The notes under the pieces are model-generated. The model saw only the letters and a list, made by a program, of their open reading frames with translations, was not told the origin of the DNA and did no database searches. A stretch of DNA of 64,000 bases from Haematobia irritans (lineage: Eukaryota > Arthropoda > Insecta > Diptera > Muscidae). The translations under genes and the position numbers were made by a program. The stretch lies in assembly GCF_050003625.1 (NCBI RefSeq), contig NC_134398.1, positions 27,683,211 through 27,747,210 on the forward strand. Reading direction: 5' to 3'. Shown here piece by piece: positions 21,439 to 32,245 of the stretch (within the stretch, counting starts at the first letter, position 1; each line of letters opens with the position of its first letter).

Positions 21439-24402
21439 GGTTAGGTTAGGTTAAGGTGGCAGCCCGATTAAGATTCAGGCTCACTTAGACTATTCAGTCC
21501 ATTGTGATACCACATTAACTAAAAGTACCTATTACATATGGGCACTTCTAGTTTTAACCGCTGAACCTTCTTGATTATTTTTCTTTGTTGAACCAACCAG
21601 ATTGTTCCAAAAACAGTAGCAGACTGCTTAAGTTAACGTTTTCCAGATCCGCCAGTAATCTGAAGCTATATGCTCCTAAAAGTTGCTTGCGCTTTACACA
21701 AAATGCAGGACACTCACATAAGAGGTGTTTAATTGACTCTTTTTCCTCCGCATCATGACAGCTCATACAATAGTCATTATACTTCGCGCCAATAGTTTTT
21801 GCAAAATCGCCTATCAGGCAGCGACCCGTTATAGCAGATATCAGGAGTGATATCTGACGTCTCGAGAACATTAGCATATCTAGTGTGCGGTTTAAGTTGA
21901 AATGGGGCCATATTTGCTTGGTGTCGTTACAACCCTTGCAATTCTCCCATCGAACATTTGCCATCATAACAGCCTTCTCACGCAGCATGAGCTTACAGGT
22001 AGCTAGGGGCATACCAACAAATTCTAGTTCCCCTGGAATATGTAAGGTAGTCCCTAGCCTTGCCAACTCATCCGCTTCGCAGTTCCCCGGTATGTTCCTA
22101 TGGCCAGGCACCCATATTAGGTGAATATTGTACTGCTCAGCCATCTCATTGAGAGATTTGCGGCAGTCGATGGCCGTTTTCGAGTTGAGGAACACAGAGT
22201 CCAAGGATTTTATTGCAGGTTGACTGTCTGAGTATATATTAATGCCCACATTTTTTGGAACATTACTTCTCAGCCAATTCGCCACCTCTCTTATTGCTAA
22301 TATTTCAGCCTGAAAAACACTACAGTGATTAGGTAATCTTTTCGCCATTCGAAGTTCCAGATCATTAGAATATACTCCGAACCCCACTTGTCCATCTAAT
22401 TTGGAGCCATCAGTGTAGAAATCTATATATTCTTTATTCCCCGGGGTCTGTGTGCACCACGCCTCACTGTTGGGGATTAGAGTCTCAAACTTTTTGTCGA
22501 AAAGTGGACTCGCCAAAGTGTAATCCACTACGTTAGGCACATCTGGCATTATTTTGAGGACAGAACTGTGACCGTAACCTTTTTCCGACCACAGCGATAG
22601 TTCGCGCAACCGCACAGCCGTTGTTGCAGCTGACTGTTTGGCCAAAATGTCTAAAGGCAATAGATGCAGCACGACATTAAGGGAATTTGTTCCTGTCTTG
22701 CTGAATGCGCCTGAAATACACAAACACGCCATACGCTGAACTTTATCTAAACAAGTCGGTTTCTGAAGTGCCGGCCACCAGACTACAACACCATATAGCA
22801 TTATAGGTCTAACCACTGCCGTGTATAGCCAATGCACAATTTTTGGTTTCAGTCCCCACTTTTTTCCTATTGCCTTTTTGCACGAGTACAAAGCTACAGT
22901 TGCCTTTCTCGCCCTTTCTTCAATATTAAGCTTAAAGTTCAGCTTCCTGTCCAAAATAACGCCAAGGTATTTTGCACATTCACCAAAGGGAATTTCAATA
23001 CCCCCTAAGGAAATAGGCCTAACCGTGGGAGTTTTGCGATCGTTGCAGTACATGACTAATTCTGTCTTTGCAGGATTTACCCCAAGACCATTGTCTTTCG
23101 CCCATTTCTCAGTCATCCGGAGGGCCCTCTGAATAATATCTCTGATTGTGGATGGGAATTTTCCCCTGACTGCCAGAGCCACATCATCTGCGTATGCCAC
23201 CACTTTTATCCTTTCTTTTTCTAGAGTAACCAGAAGGCTATTTATAGCAACATTCCAAAGAAGAGGTGATAGAACTCCTCCTTGGGGAGTGCCTCTGTTC
23301 ACATACCTTTGTATGTTTGCTTGTCCTAGTGTGGCTGAAATACGTCTCTTCATTAGCAGTTCGTCTAACAGCCTGAGTATACATGGATCAACATTCAGAG
23401 TTGTCAGTCCATTTAATATCGAGCTCGGATGGACATTATTGAACGCCCCTTCGATGTCTAGAAACGCCACGATTGTGTATTCTTTGACAGATAGTGAGCT
23501 TTCAATAAAGCTGACTAGTTCATGTAGTGCGGTCTCAGTAGACCTGCCCTTCGAGTATGCATGCTGTCCTTTCGAGAACAACCTTGAATCGATTCTAGTT
23601 CTAAGATAAATATCTATCATCCTCTCCAGAGTCTTAAGTAGGAATGAGGATAAGCTGATTGGTCGGAAATCCTTCGCCCTCGAGTGAGAGGCTTTTCCCG
23701 CTTTAGGTATGAAAACGACTTTTGTTTCCCTCCACTTTCCTGGGATATATGATAAGTTGATACATCCTTTATATATCACTGACAACCAGGGGATAATTTT
23801 GTCAGTTACAGCTTGTAACTCCGCCGGAGTAATTCCATCAGGTCCGGGGGATTTGAATGGTCCAAAGCTATTTAGCGCCCATCTTATTCTAGTTTCCGAT
23901 ACAATTTCCTCGACAGGAAACGACCGCTGAGCAACTGTGGCACCGCCAGTACATGGTTCAACCGTCTGATTCCCAGGAAAATGTGTGTCCAATAGCACCT
24001 CCAGCGTCTCCTCACTGGACGTTGTCCAGTTTCCCTCCGATGTTTTAATGAAACCTGGAGCGGAGTTGGTGGATGCTAGAACCTTCCGTAGTCTGGAAGA
24101 CTCGGACGTATTCTCAATACTGCTGCAGTAGTCATTCCAAGAGTTATGCTGAGCCTTTCTCAGTTCTCGCTTGTATCCTCTCAGATTCCTCTTGTAAGCA
24201 TCCCAGTCCTCAGGGGCTCTGGTGGACTTTGCCTTGTTAAAGAGCTTCCTGCAGGATTTCCTCATATTACTTAATTCCGTAGACCACCATGGTGGTCGAT
24301 GTTTCCCCCTTGGCTTTCCTCTAGGGCATGCAGCTTTCAGTGAGATGTTGAAGGCCTTAGTAATCCGCTCCACTGCGTGTTCGATATCTTGCACATTTCT
24401 CA
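21439..24402 (-). mobile_element. 5'-truncated non-LTR retrotransposon (LINE)
   Basis: A 2964-bp insertion flanked by the 8-bp target duplication TATATCTA (21431-21438 and 24403-24410) inside a mini-me monomer. On the minus strand it holds a reverse transcriptase and RNase H frame and then a short 3' UTR. The UTR ends in ACAATGGACTGAATAGTCTA, AGTGAGCCTGA and CTGCCACCTTAACCTAACCT. That tail is shared with the tRNA-derived SINEs in this window. The endonuclease domain and 5' part are missing, typical of target-primed reverse transcription that stopped early. Confidence 0.92.
21575..24402 (-). CDS. LINE ORF2 fragment: reverse transcriptase + RNase H
   Basis: About 942 codons of retrotransposon polyprotein without internal stops. 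Numbered on the open frame, which begins at 24484: RT motifs SPGPDGI (near 215-220), FRPISL, an AFLDIEGAFNNV block (D near 345), GTPQGGVLSPLLWN (near 405) and the catalytic YADD (near 430). K-Y-L-G-V-I-L-D follows. RNase H has the D-E-D-D set: F-Y-T-D-G-S (near 690), F-Q-A-E, Y-S-D-S and H-R-N-I-P-G-N-x-x-A-D. A C-x2-C-H / H-x4-C zinc-type motif lies near 905-930. The RNase H and motif style fit the I/R1/LOA group. The first 27 codons (24403-24484) come from the mini-me monomer, not the LINE, so the apparent start is chimeric. The apurinic endonuclease is absent, so this copy cannot mobilise itself. Confidence 0.9.
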
Positions 24403-24861
24403 TATATCTAAATCTGAACCGATTTGGCTGATATTTTGCAAGATTTTCGAGATTGATAAAATATTTGGATGTACGGTATTTCAAGAAAATCGGTTGATAA
24501 ACACGCTAACTATGACCACATCGGGGATAAATATATATGGCAGCTATATCTAAATCTGAACCGATTTTTTCCAAAACCAATAGCGATTGTCTCTGTCCCA
24601 AGAAACGGACCTGTGCCAAATTTGAGGACGATCGGACTTAAATTGCGAGCTGTACTTTGTGCACAAAATTACATATACAGACAGAAGGACGGACAGACAG
24701 AAGGACGGACAGACAGAAGGACATCGCTAAATCGACTCTGAATTTAATTCTAAGCCGATCGGTATACTAAAAGATGGGTCTATGACCAATATTTCTTGGC
24801 GTTGCATACAAATGCACAAACTTATTATACCCTGTACCACAGTAGTGGTGAAGGGTATAAA

Positions 24862-25222
24862 AACAACTAAATTTGTCAAATTTAGTGTTTTAAATAGGTT
24901 GACGACGTATAGTAAAAATTCCGCAAATGTATGTCAAATCGGTCGCCGTTTTCGACAGACCATCTGTGGTCTTTTATGATTACAATTATTAATAATTATG
25001 AATGATAGTAAATACTAGGGATGTGGAGTCGAGTCAATTTTGCTCGACACCGGCTGCGGCTCCAGCATTTCTTATTAGGCTCGACTCCGACTCCGGAGTC
25101 GACTCCAGGTGGTGTACCTAAATCTCATTTTAACAGTATTCCAATTGTATTTTCAAGGTTCCAAAAATGTGCAAAAGAACTCTAATATTTAATGTTGATA
25201 TGACTCGACGACAAACCTCAGC
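24862..25222. other. spacer with a GGAGTCGAG-rich element fragment
   Basis: Unique sequence. At 25018-25108 a GC-richer block (GGGATGTGGAGTCGAGTCAA, then GACTCCGACTCCGGAGTCGA) carries reiterated and inverted GGAGTCGAC words. It looks like a MITE fragment. No gene is seen. Confidence 0.5.
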
Positions 25223-26522
25223 ATTTTTATACCCTCCACCATAGGATGGGGGTATATTAACTTTGTCATTCCGTTTGTAACACATCGAAATATTGCTCTA
25301 AGACCCCATAAAGTATATATATTCTGGGTCGTGGTGAAATTCTGAGTCGATCTAAGCATGTCCGTCCGTCTGTCTGTCTGTCCGGCTGTCCGTCCGTCTG
25401 TGGAAATCACGCTAACTTCCGAACGAAACTAGCTATCGACTTGAAACTTGGCACAAGTAGTTGTTATTGATGTAGGTCGGATGGTATTGAAAATGGGCCA
25501 TATCGGCCCACGTTTACGTATAGCCCCCATATAAACCGATCCCCAAATTTGGCTTGCGGAGCCTTCCGGAGCAGCAAAATTTATCCGATCCGGTTGAAAT
25601 TTGGTACGTGGTCTAAGTATACGGTCTCTAACAACCATGCAAAAATTGGTCCATATCGGTCCATAAATATATATAGCTCCCATATAAACCGATCTCCAGA
25701 TTTGACCTCCGGAGCCTCTTGGAGGAGCAAACTTCATCCTACCCGATTGAAATTTGGTACGTGGTGTTAGTATATGGTCTCTAACAACCATGCAAAAACT
25801 GGTCCATATCGGTCCATAATTATATATAGCTCCCATATAAACCGATCCCCAGATTTGACCTCCGGAGCCTCTTGGAGGGGCAAAATTCATCCGATCCGTT
25901 TGAAATTGGGTACCTGATGTTAGTATACGGTCTCTAACAAGCATGCAAAAATTGGTCCATATCGGTCCATAATTATATATAGCTCCCATATAAACCGATC
26001 CCCAGATTTGAACTCTGGAGCCTCTTGGATGAGCAAAATTCATCCGATCCAATTGAAATTTAGTACGTGGTGTTAGTATATGGTCTCTAACAACCATGCA
26101 AAAATTGGTCCATATCGGTCGATAATTATATATAGCTCCCATATAAACCGATCCCCAGATTTGACCTCCGGAGCCTCTTGGAGGAGCAAAAGTCATCCGA
26201 TGCGGTTGAAATTTGGTACATTTCGTTAGTATATGGCCTCTAACAGCCATGTAAAAATTGTCAAATTTTATTACTATAGAAAGTTTTGTCAAAATTTTAT
26301 TTCTATAGAAAATTTTGTCAAACTGAATTATATACGTATTTAATCGGCCTTTTTTTGTTTAATATATACCCCTTATGGACTAACTTACAATTTAGAAGAC
26401 AGTGTTAAAAAGTTTTACGATACCTTGCCATCGGCAAGCCTTTAGTAGAAGTTCCTACGCAATCCATGGTGGAGGGTACATAAGATTCGGCCTGGCCGAA
26501 CTTACGGCCGTATATACTTGTT
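25223..26522 (+). mobile_element. mini-me-like element B3, complete reference copy
   Basis: Left end TTTTATACCCTCCACCATAG, short TATATATA, core CTGGGTCGTGGTGAAATTCT, then a (GTCY)n run at 25361-25400. Five 153-bp monomers follow (CATATAAACCGATC at 25681, 25834 and 25987, exactly 153 bp apart), then two to three 29-bp units (26255-26325). The right end is CCATGGTGGAGGGTACATAA with GGCCGTATATACTTGTT. A 287-codon minus-strand frame (25429-26292) stays open through all monomers because 153 is a multiple of three. I do not treat it as a gene. Confidence 0.93.
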
Positions 26523-27378
26523 GGGATGTAAAGAACTCTACATTTTAATTTCAGGCCAATAAATTAAAATACGACACAAGACTATATAGAGACCACATCA
26601 AAACAACAATCTCCAGAATATGTATTTATAAAAACACAAATTTTCAAAAAATAATTAGGCTTCCAGAAGTTTTAGAAATAAAATCCTGGTATTGGTCTAT
26701 ATAGGCATTTTATAAAAAATAAATTTACATAAAAAAGAAAAATAATAATAAAATCAAAATGTCGGACTAATCAGATAGAATCTTTAGATGCCAAAAATTA
26801 GGACGGGCGGAATTTTAAATAACAACTACCATACAACATACGACAGGAATAGCTGTGGACAGTTACGAATATTGTTTCTATAGAAATAAAATGGTGAAAC
26901 ATCGATTTATAAATGGTCAATCAGTTATGGACATTACAGGCCATCAAACAAACTTTCTCCCAAAAGACCGGCAGTGGTTTAATTTAAAATTACAGCTTCC
27001 AAAGGCATCGGGTGTATATTTCTCAAGTAATTATGTAGGGCTATCTCAAAATCTGGGTCGACGTGAAAATTCCGCATTTGTTTATGAATCTCAAGTAACT
27101 CTAAATTCAAAATTTCTGATAAATCTTATGGAAATTTTAGACTGGGAAAAATTTCTTAAAAAAATCGGAAGTTGAGTTTAAATGTGTTGCTATATCACAA
27201 AATTGTCCGGTATGACCTATCTTCGAATTCGACATGCCTGCCAAAAATTCAGAATGTTAGGTTCTACTGTTATATTGCCTTAAAATTGTACCTTTATCAA
27301 GGGTCAAAAATCGATATTTTAACATGTTAAAAATGGACAATGCAATTGACCAATTCAGCCCATATTCTAGTCAAACCT
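26523..27378. other. unique sequence with one weak reading frame
   Basis: A/T-rich spacer. A 106-codon plus-strand frame at 26855-27175 shows no motif I recognise and no promoter or family similarity. It may be chance or an element remnant. Nothing else is seen. Confidence 0.3.
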
Positions 27379-28230
27379 AATTTTTATACCCTCCACCATA
27401 GGATGGGGGGTATATTAACATTATTATTCCGTTTGTAACACATCAAAATATTGCTCTAAGACTCCATAAAGTATATATATTCTGGGTCGTGGTGAAATTC
27501 TGACTCGATCTAAGCATGTCCGTCCGTCCGTCCGTCTGTTGAAATCACGCTAACTTCCGAACGAAACAAGCTATCGACTTGAAACTTGGCCCAAGTAGTT
27601 GTTATTAATGTAGGTCGGATGGTATTGAAAATGGGCCATATCGGACCACTTTTACGTATAGCCCCCATATAAACCGACGCTCAGATTTAGCTTGCGTAGC
27701 CTCTTGGAGGAGCAAAATTCATCCGATCCGGTTGAAATTTGGTACATGGTGTTTGTATATGGTCTCTCACGACCATGCAAAAATTGGTCCAAATCGGTCC
27801 ATAATTATATATAGCCCCCATCCTACCAAGATTGGTCCATATCGGTCTATAGTTATATAGCCGATCCCCAATCACACAAAAGTTGTCCATATCGGTTCAT
27901 AATTATGGTTGCCACTCGAGCCAAAAATAATCTACCAAAATTTTATTTCTATAGAAAATTTTGTCAAATTTTTATTTCTATAGAAAATTTTGTCAAAATT
28001 TTATTTCTATAGAAAATTGTGTCAAACTGAATTATATACGTATTTAATCGATGTGGGCTTACTTACAATTTAGAAGACAGTGTTTGGAGGTTTTAAGATA
28101 CCATGCCATCGGCAAGCGTTACCGCAACTCAAGTAATTCGATTGTGGATGGCAGTGTTTAGATGAAGTTTCTACGCAACCCATGGTGGAGGGTACATAAG
28201 CTTCGGCGTGGCCGAACTTACGGCCGTAAG
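27379..28230 (+). mobile_element. mini-me-like element B4, short
   Basis: Left end TTTTATACCCTCCACCATAG and core TGGGTCGTGGTGAAATTCTG with GTCCGTCCGTCCGTCTG (27519-27540). Fewer than two monomers follow (contracted), then 29-bp units at 27935-28025. The right end is CATGGTGGAGGGTACATAAG with CTTACGGCCGTAAG. It abuts the next element (subfamily A) directly at 28231. Confidence 0.88.
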
Positions 28231-28372
28231 TTTTTATACCCTGCGCCACACCGTGGAACAGGGTATTATAAGTTACTGCATATGTTTGTAACACCCAGAA
28301 GGAGACGAGATAAACACATGGTGTCTTTGGCAATAATGCTCAGGGTGGTTCCCTGAGTCGATATAACCATGT

Positions 28373-28421
28373 CCGTCTGTCCGTCTGTCCGTCCGTCCGT
28401 CCGTCCGTCCGTCTGTCTGTG
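28373..28421 (+). repeat. (GTCY)n microsatellite of mini-me A6
   Basis: GTCTGTCCGTCTGTCCGTCC and further GTCC/GTCT units, about twelve in all, directly after the conserved GAGTCGATATAACCAT core. This is the GTCY proto-microsatellite position of mini-me-type elements. Confidence 0.9.
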
Positions 28422-29898
28422 AACACATTTTTGTGATCAAAGTCTAGGTCGCAATTTAAGTCCAATCGCCTTCAAATTTGGCATGTTCCTTCTTTCGGTC
28501 AGAATAGAACCCTATTGATTTTGGAAGAAATCGGTTCAGATTTAGATATAGCTCCCATATATATCTTTCGCCCGATACGCACCTATATGGACCCAGAAGC
28601 CAGAGTTTTATCCCTATTAGCTTTAAATTTTGCACTTTGCGTACAATTAGTAGTATAGCCAAGTGTACAAAATTTGATTGAAATCGGTTCAGATTTAGAA
28701 TAGCTCCCATATATATCTTTCGCCCGATATGGACTAATATGGTCCTAGAAGGCAGAGTTTTGGCCCAATTTGATTGAAATTTTGCACAAGGTGTACAACT
28801 AGTAGTGTAGTTATGTGTGCCAAATTTGATTGAAATCGGTTCAGATTTAGATATAGCTCCCATATATATCTTTCGCCCGATATGGACTAATATGGTCCTA
28901 GGAGCCAGAGTTTTGGCCCAATTTGGTTGAAATTTTGCACTAGGAGTACAATTAGTAGTGTAGTCAAGTGTGCCAAATTTTATTGAAATCGGTTCAGATT
29001 TAGATATAGCTCCCATATATATCTTTCGCCCGATATGGACTAATATGGTCCTAGATGCCATAGTTTTGGCCAAATTTGGTTGAAATTTTGCACTAGGAGT
29101 ACAATTAATAGTGTAGTCAAGTGTGCCAAATTTGATTGAAATCGAATTTAGATATAGCTCCCATATATAGCTTTCGCACGATTTACACTCATATGACCAC
29201 AGAGGCCAATTTTTTACTCCAATTTAGTTGAAATTTTGCACAGGGTGTTAAATTAACTTTGTTGCTATGCGTGTCAAATTTGATTGAAATCAGTTCAGAT
29301 TTAGATATAGCTCTCATATATATTTTATTCTGATTTCGACAAAAATGGTCAAAATACCATTTGCCTTGTAAAATCGCCACTGCTTAGTCGAAAAGTTGTA
29401 AAAATTACTCTAATTTTCCTAAACTTCTAATACATATATATCGAGCGATAAATCATAAATAAAATTTTGCGTAGTTTCCTTAACATTGCTTCAGATTTAA
29501 ATCTTTCCCATGTTTTTTACAAACATTGTGTTCCACCCTAGTGCATTAGCCGACTTACATTTTGAGTCTATACACGCAAAGAAAAAAAACGTTTGGAAAA
29601 CGTGTACCGAAAACGTTTTTCTTTTGTTAGAGTTTTTTGAATTGCTTCGAAAATTTTAAACTTTTATCACCAAAAAATTCGTTTGTTACAAAATTTTTAT
29701 TTTTTCAATAAAAAAAGTTATTTTTGAAACAACAACACAGTCCATTTCGTTTATATCAAACACTATTCTTTTCCGACTTTAGGTCTTTAATAAGACACAG
29801 TTTACAGTTCAAAATTTAATATACTACAATGTAATGTTGAACATTTTTTCGGAATCTTCCGAACATATGTAGAATGTATGTAAAAAAAAAAACTTTGG

Positions 29899-29967
29899 TC
29901 GAAGCAGGGATCGAACCCACGACCCTTGGCATGCAACGTAGCAACCACTTCTCCACGGTGCCAAACT
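29899..29967 (-). other. tRNA-like (SINE head) segment
   Basis: On the minus strand it has an A-box-like TGGAGAAGTGG and a perfect B box GGTTCGATCCC. I could not fold a convincing acceptor stem, so I call it a tRNA-derived sequence rather than a working tRNA gene. Confidence 0.45.
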
Positions 29968-30066
29968 AAATGTTTCTGTTAAATAAACTTTGTTTATTCG
30001 GTTCGTGGGCGCCGCAAGCTATGCTATATAAATATAACTTATATGGATATTTATCTATTGATGACC

Positions 30067-30142
30067 ATAACAGGTACATAGCTCAGTGGTTAGTGTGTTG
30101 GCTTACAAAGTACATGGTCCGCGGTTCGATTCTCCGTCCAGG
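30067..30142 (+). other. tRNA-like segment
   Basis: A perfect A box TAGCTCAGTGG (30079-30089) and a B box GGTTCGATTC. The two ends do not pair as an acceptor stem, so it is probably a tRNA-derived SINE piece. It could be a degenerate tRNA. Confidence 0.4.
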
Positions 30143-30654
30143 CGAAAGGTAAAAAAATTATAAAAATTTATAAAATCGTATAATTTCTTCTACATTGTTG
30201 GTATTACAGAAAAAGGTGCTAAGAACTAAAAAACTTCGTGGAAGTGAGAAAGATGTGAGGGAAAATGCAATTAGCCAGAAAAAATTTTTTTGAGTTAGTC
30301 TTTATGAAATTGTTTTTACATCCTGGAAAAGAATAAACGTTTATCACAAAAAGTATATACTTTTCTTCCAAATGCACTTCCTTTCAACGAAAAGCAAATG
30401 AGAAAGGAACTTTGTTTGTCTAAAATTTCGTTTGGGAGGAAAGAATTATTTTTTTGCGAGTAGAATTTGTAGAAGTCTATCAAATTCTGTCCAGATCGAG
30501 TGATATTTAAATGTATGTATGTGGGACAAACCTTTAAATATAGCACGCATTGACGGATATGCTATGGTATCGAAAGTTTATATCTACAAAGTGGTGCAGG
30601 GTATAATATAGTCGGCTCCGCCCGACTTTAGACTTTCCTTACTTGTTTTTTTTT

Positions 30655-31129
30655 TTTTTTTAATTTTTTAAATTTCCTTGCCCAAATGAACTTCCGAGGC
30701 ACAACTTCTAAAGCAATGCAAAGGAAATGAAATGGAGTACTTCCGTCCTATGATAAGCCCATGTAAAATTCATTGGAGATGATCCAAGTTTGCTCTACTT
30801 CCGGATCACAAATTGGGGATCGAAACTACATTTTTGAAAGCTCTTTTTTTGCTGGGATGTAGTTGAAATATGATGCTTAATTTTCCGGTATGTTGAGAAG
30901 AAGGATACTTCCCCTTGAAAACCCACAGAACATTATTTCAAAAAAAAAAAACACTGGAAAGGTAACACCCTCTACTCAGTTATTTGTGCCAGACTTCTCC
31001 TTGCCATTCTCTTTAAAAGAGTTCAAATGTTATCGAATTTGTTTTCAGCTTGAAGGATACGGTTGACTGAGTTAACATAAAATGTCCCTAAAAAATGTGC
31101 AGAAGGCGAGGCGGGCCGGGTTACGCTAG
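30655..31129 (+). mobile_element. Helitron-like 3' end, second copy, joined to a CCCAGCAAAAA-family piece
   Basis: 30690-30856 matches the interior and right end (TTTTTTTGCTGGG) of the element at 13427-13990. 30865-31129 matches the block at about 5725-6081 and ends CGGGTTACGCTAG followed by T, the Helitron-type 3' terminus. The GC-rich part before it (AGAAGGCGAGGCGGGCCGGG) is hairpin-prone but eroded. Confidence 0.5.
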
Positions 31130-31162
31130 TTGTCTTATATAGGTAATTAATCTGCCTCCATA

Positions 31163-31679
31163 CACTCAAAAAAAAAGTGAACTCTCTATTTCACTAAAGC
31201 CAATTTAACTTTATTTTAGTTCATGGAATAATTATGTTTAGAGAAAGTTTTCTTTACTCTAATAATTTTTTGTGTACGTTAGTTAAATTAACTAAACCCG
31301 AGGAAAAAAATATACTCCAATGAAGCATAAAGATGAACTAAATTTGTGTCTTCCACAAAATAGTTCAGAATTTCTTTAAATTTGTAAATTTTACCAAAAA
31401 TGCGTCCATCATGAACTTCGTATGTCACTAAAGACATTTTTGCAATTTTTAACTCCAAGTTTTTCCTTCAAACTACAAAATTTTCTTTAACAAGTGAAAA
31501 AACTTAGTTATGTATAATAAATTTTCTTGAATTTGTCGAAAAATATTTACTTATTTTTATGACATCGACGTGATGCCAACGTTTGTAATACTGTTTAGTT
31601 AAAATTTTCTACAAATATTCAAAATTTTCTAAAATTAACCGAAAGTTTTCTTCCTGGTGGGTTCACTGTTTTTTCAGTG
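31163..31679. mobile_element. TA-flanked MITE with CACT-AAAAAA-AGTGAAC ends
   Basis: Left end CACTCAAAAAAAAAGTGAAC. Right end on the other strand CACTGAAAAAACAGTGAACC. TA lies immediately outside each end (31161-31162 and 31680-31681). The 517-bp interior is A/T-rich and non-coding. It is related to the 44715-45125 element. Confidence 0.75.
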
Positions 31680-31689
31680 TATGGATTGA

Positions 31690-31817
31690 GATAATCCAAA
31701 TAATTCGATTGTAAATGAAAGTCTTTAGTAGATCTTTCTACGCAATCCATAGTGAGGGGGGGGGGGGGGGTAAATAAGATTCGACCTGGCCTAAGTTAAG
31801 GCCGTACATATTTGTTA
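31690..31817 (+). mobile_element. mini-me-like right terminus with poly-G
   Basis: A fragment of the subfamily B right end: TCGATTGTAAATGAAAGTCT, CAATCCATAGTGA, a run of 16 G (about 31755-31770), then TAAATAAGATTCGACCTGGC and GGCCGTACATATTTGTT. The G run replaces the normal GGAGG of CCATGGTGGAGGGTAC. Confidence 0.75.
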
Positions 31818-31844
31818 TAAATTTCTTGATCAAATCAGCTACCA

Positions 31845-32245
31845 GGGCATACATTCTACAGCAATGCAAAGGATGCGAATACAAAGTATTTCCGTCCTAT
31901 GATAAGTCAATGTATAACTCATTGGAGATGAACCAAATTTACACTACCTCTGGATCGCAAGTTGGCGATTGAAATTATATTTTTGGAAGCTCTTTTGCTT
32001 TGATCTAATCTGTGAATCCTTTTAGAAAAACTGGATAACTGGATTAATTTCCCAATTGATCGTGTGAAAAAAATATTTTTTTCTGTATTCCAATAAAATA
32101 ATTATGGCGGAATATATGAAATTATATTTTTGGAAGCTCTTTTGCTTTGATCTGATCTGTGAATCCTTTTATAAAAACTGGATTAATTTCCCAATTGATC
32201 GTGTGAAAAAATTATTTTTTTCTGTATTCCAATAAAATAAGGACG
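31845..32245 (+). repeat. dispersed-element fragment with a 147-bp tandem duplication
   Basis: 31855-31970 matches the interior of the CCCAGCAAAAA family (TTTCCGTCCTATGATAAG). From 31971 the segment starting GAAATTATATTTTTGGAAGC is repeated at 32118, with few differences, giving a two-copy 147-bp direct duplication that ends TTCCAATAAAATAA. Confidence 0.7.

Larger units (their letters stand above)
29573..30460. mobile_element. TA-flanked MITE carrying two tRNA-like segments
   Basis: The insertion is flanked by TA on each side and starts CACGCAAAGAAAAAAAACG. Its other end reads CTCGCAAAAAAATAATTC on the opposite strand, an imperfect inverted pair. Inside lie two diverging tRNA-like segments at 29899-29967 (-) and 30067-30142 (+). 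There is no transposase. The host sequence rejoins cleanly as GAGTCTA-TA-GA(T)TTTG when it is removed. Confidence 0.6.
28231..30650 (-). mobile_element. mini-me-like element A6 with a MITE insertion
   Basis: It begins with TTTTATACCCTGCGCCACAC and CAGGGTATTATAAGTTACTG, then a (GTCY)n run at 28373-28421 and about six monomers. It ends near 30650 with GGCTCCGCCCGACTTTAGAC and TTTCCTTACTTG. At 29571-30462 an 888-bp TA-flanked insertion interrupts it. The 205-codon minus-strand frame at 28456-29073 is a monomer shadow. Confidence 0.9.

Noticed and set aside
21437..21460. Telomere-like TTAGGTTAGG near 21437, 45437 and 58311
   Set aside because: This is the complement of the LINE/SINE tail TAACCTAACC, present only at element ends.
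21885..24431. Plus-strand frames across the LINE
   Set aside because: Antisense shadows of the reverse transcriptase/RNase H frame.
25429..26292. 287-codon frame as a gene
   Set aside because: It consists of 51-codon repeats from mini-me monomers and recurs in most copies in either strand; kept only as a question for testing.
26855..27175. 106-codon plus-strand frame
   Set aside because: No recognisable motif, promoter or paralogue; could be chance in this base composition.
30067..30142. Functional tRNA gene
   Set aside because: A and B boxes are present but the acceptor stem does not pair; more likely tRNA-derived.
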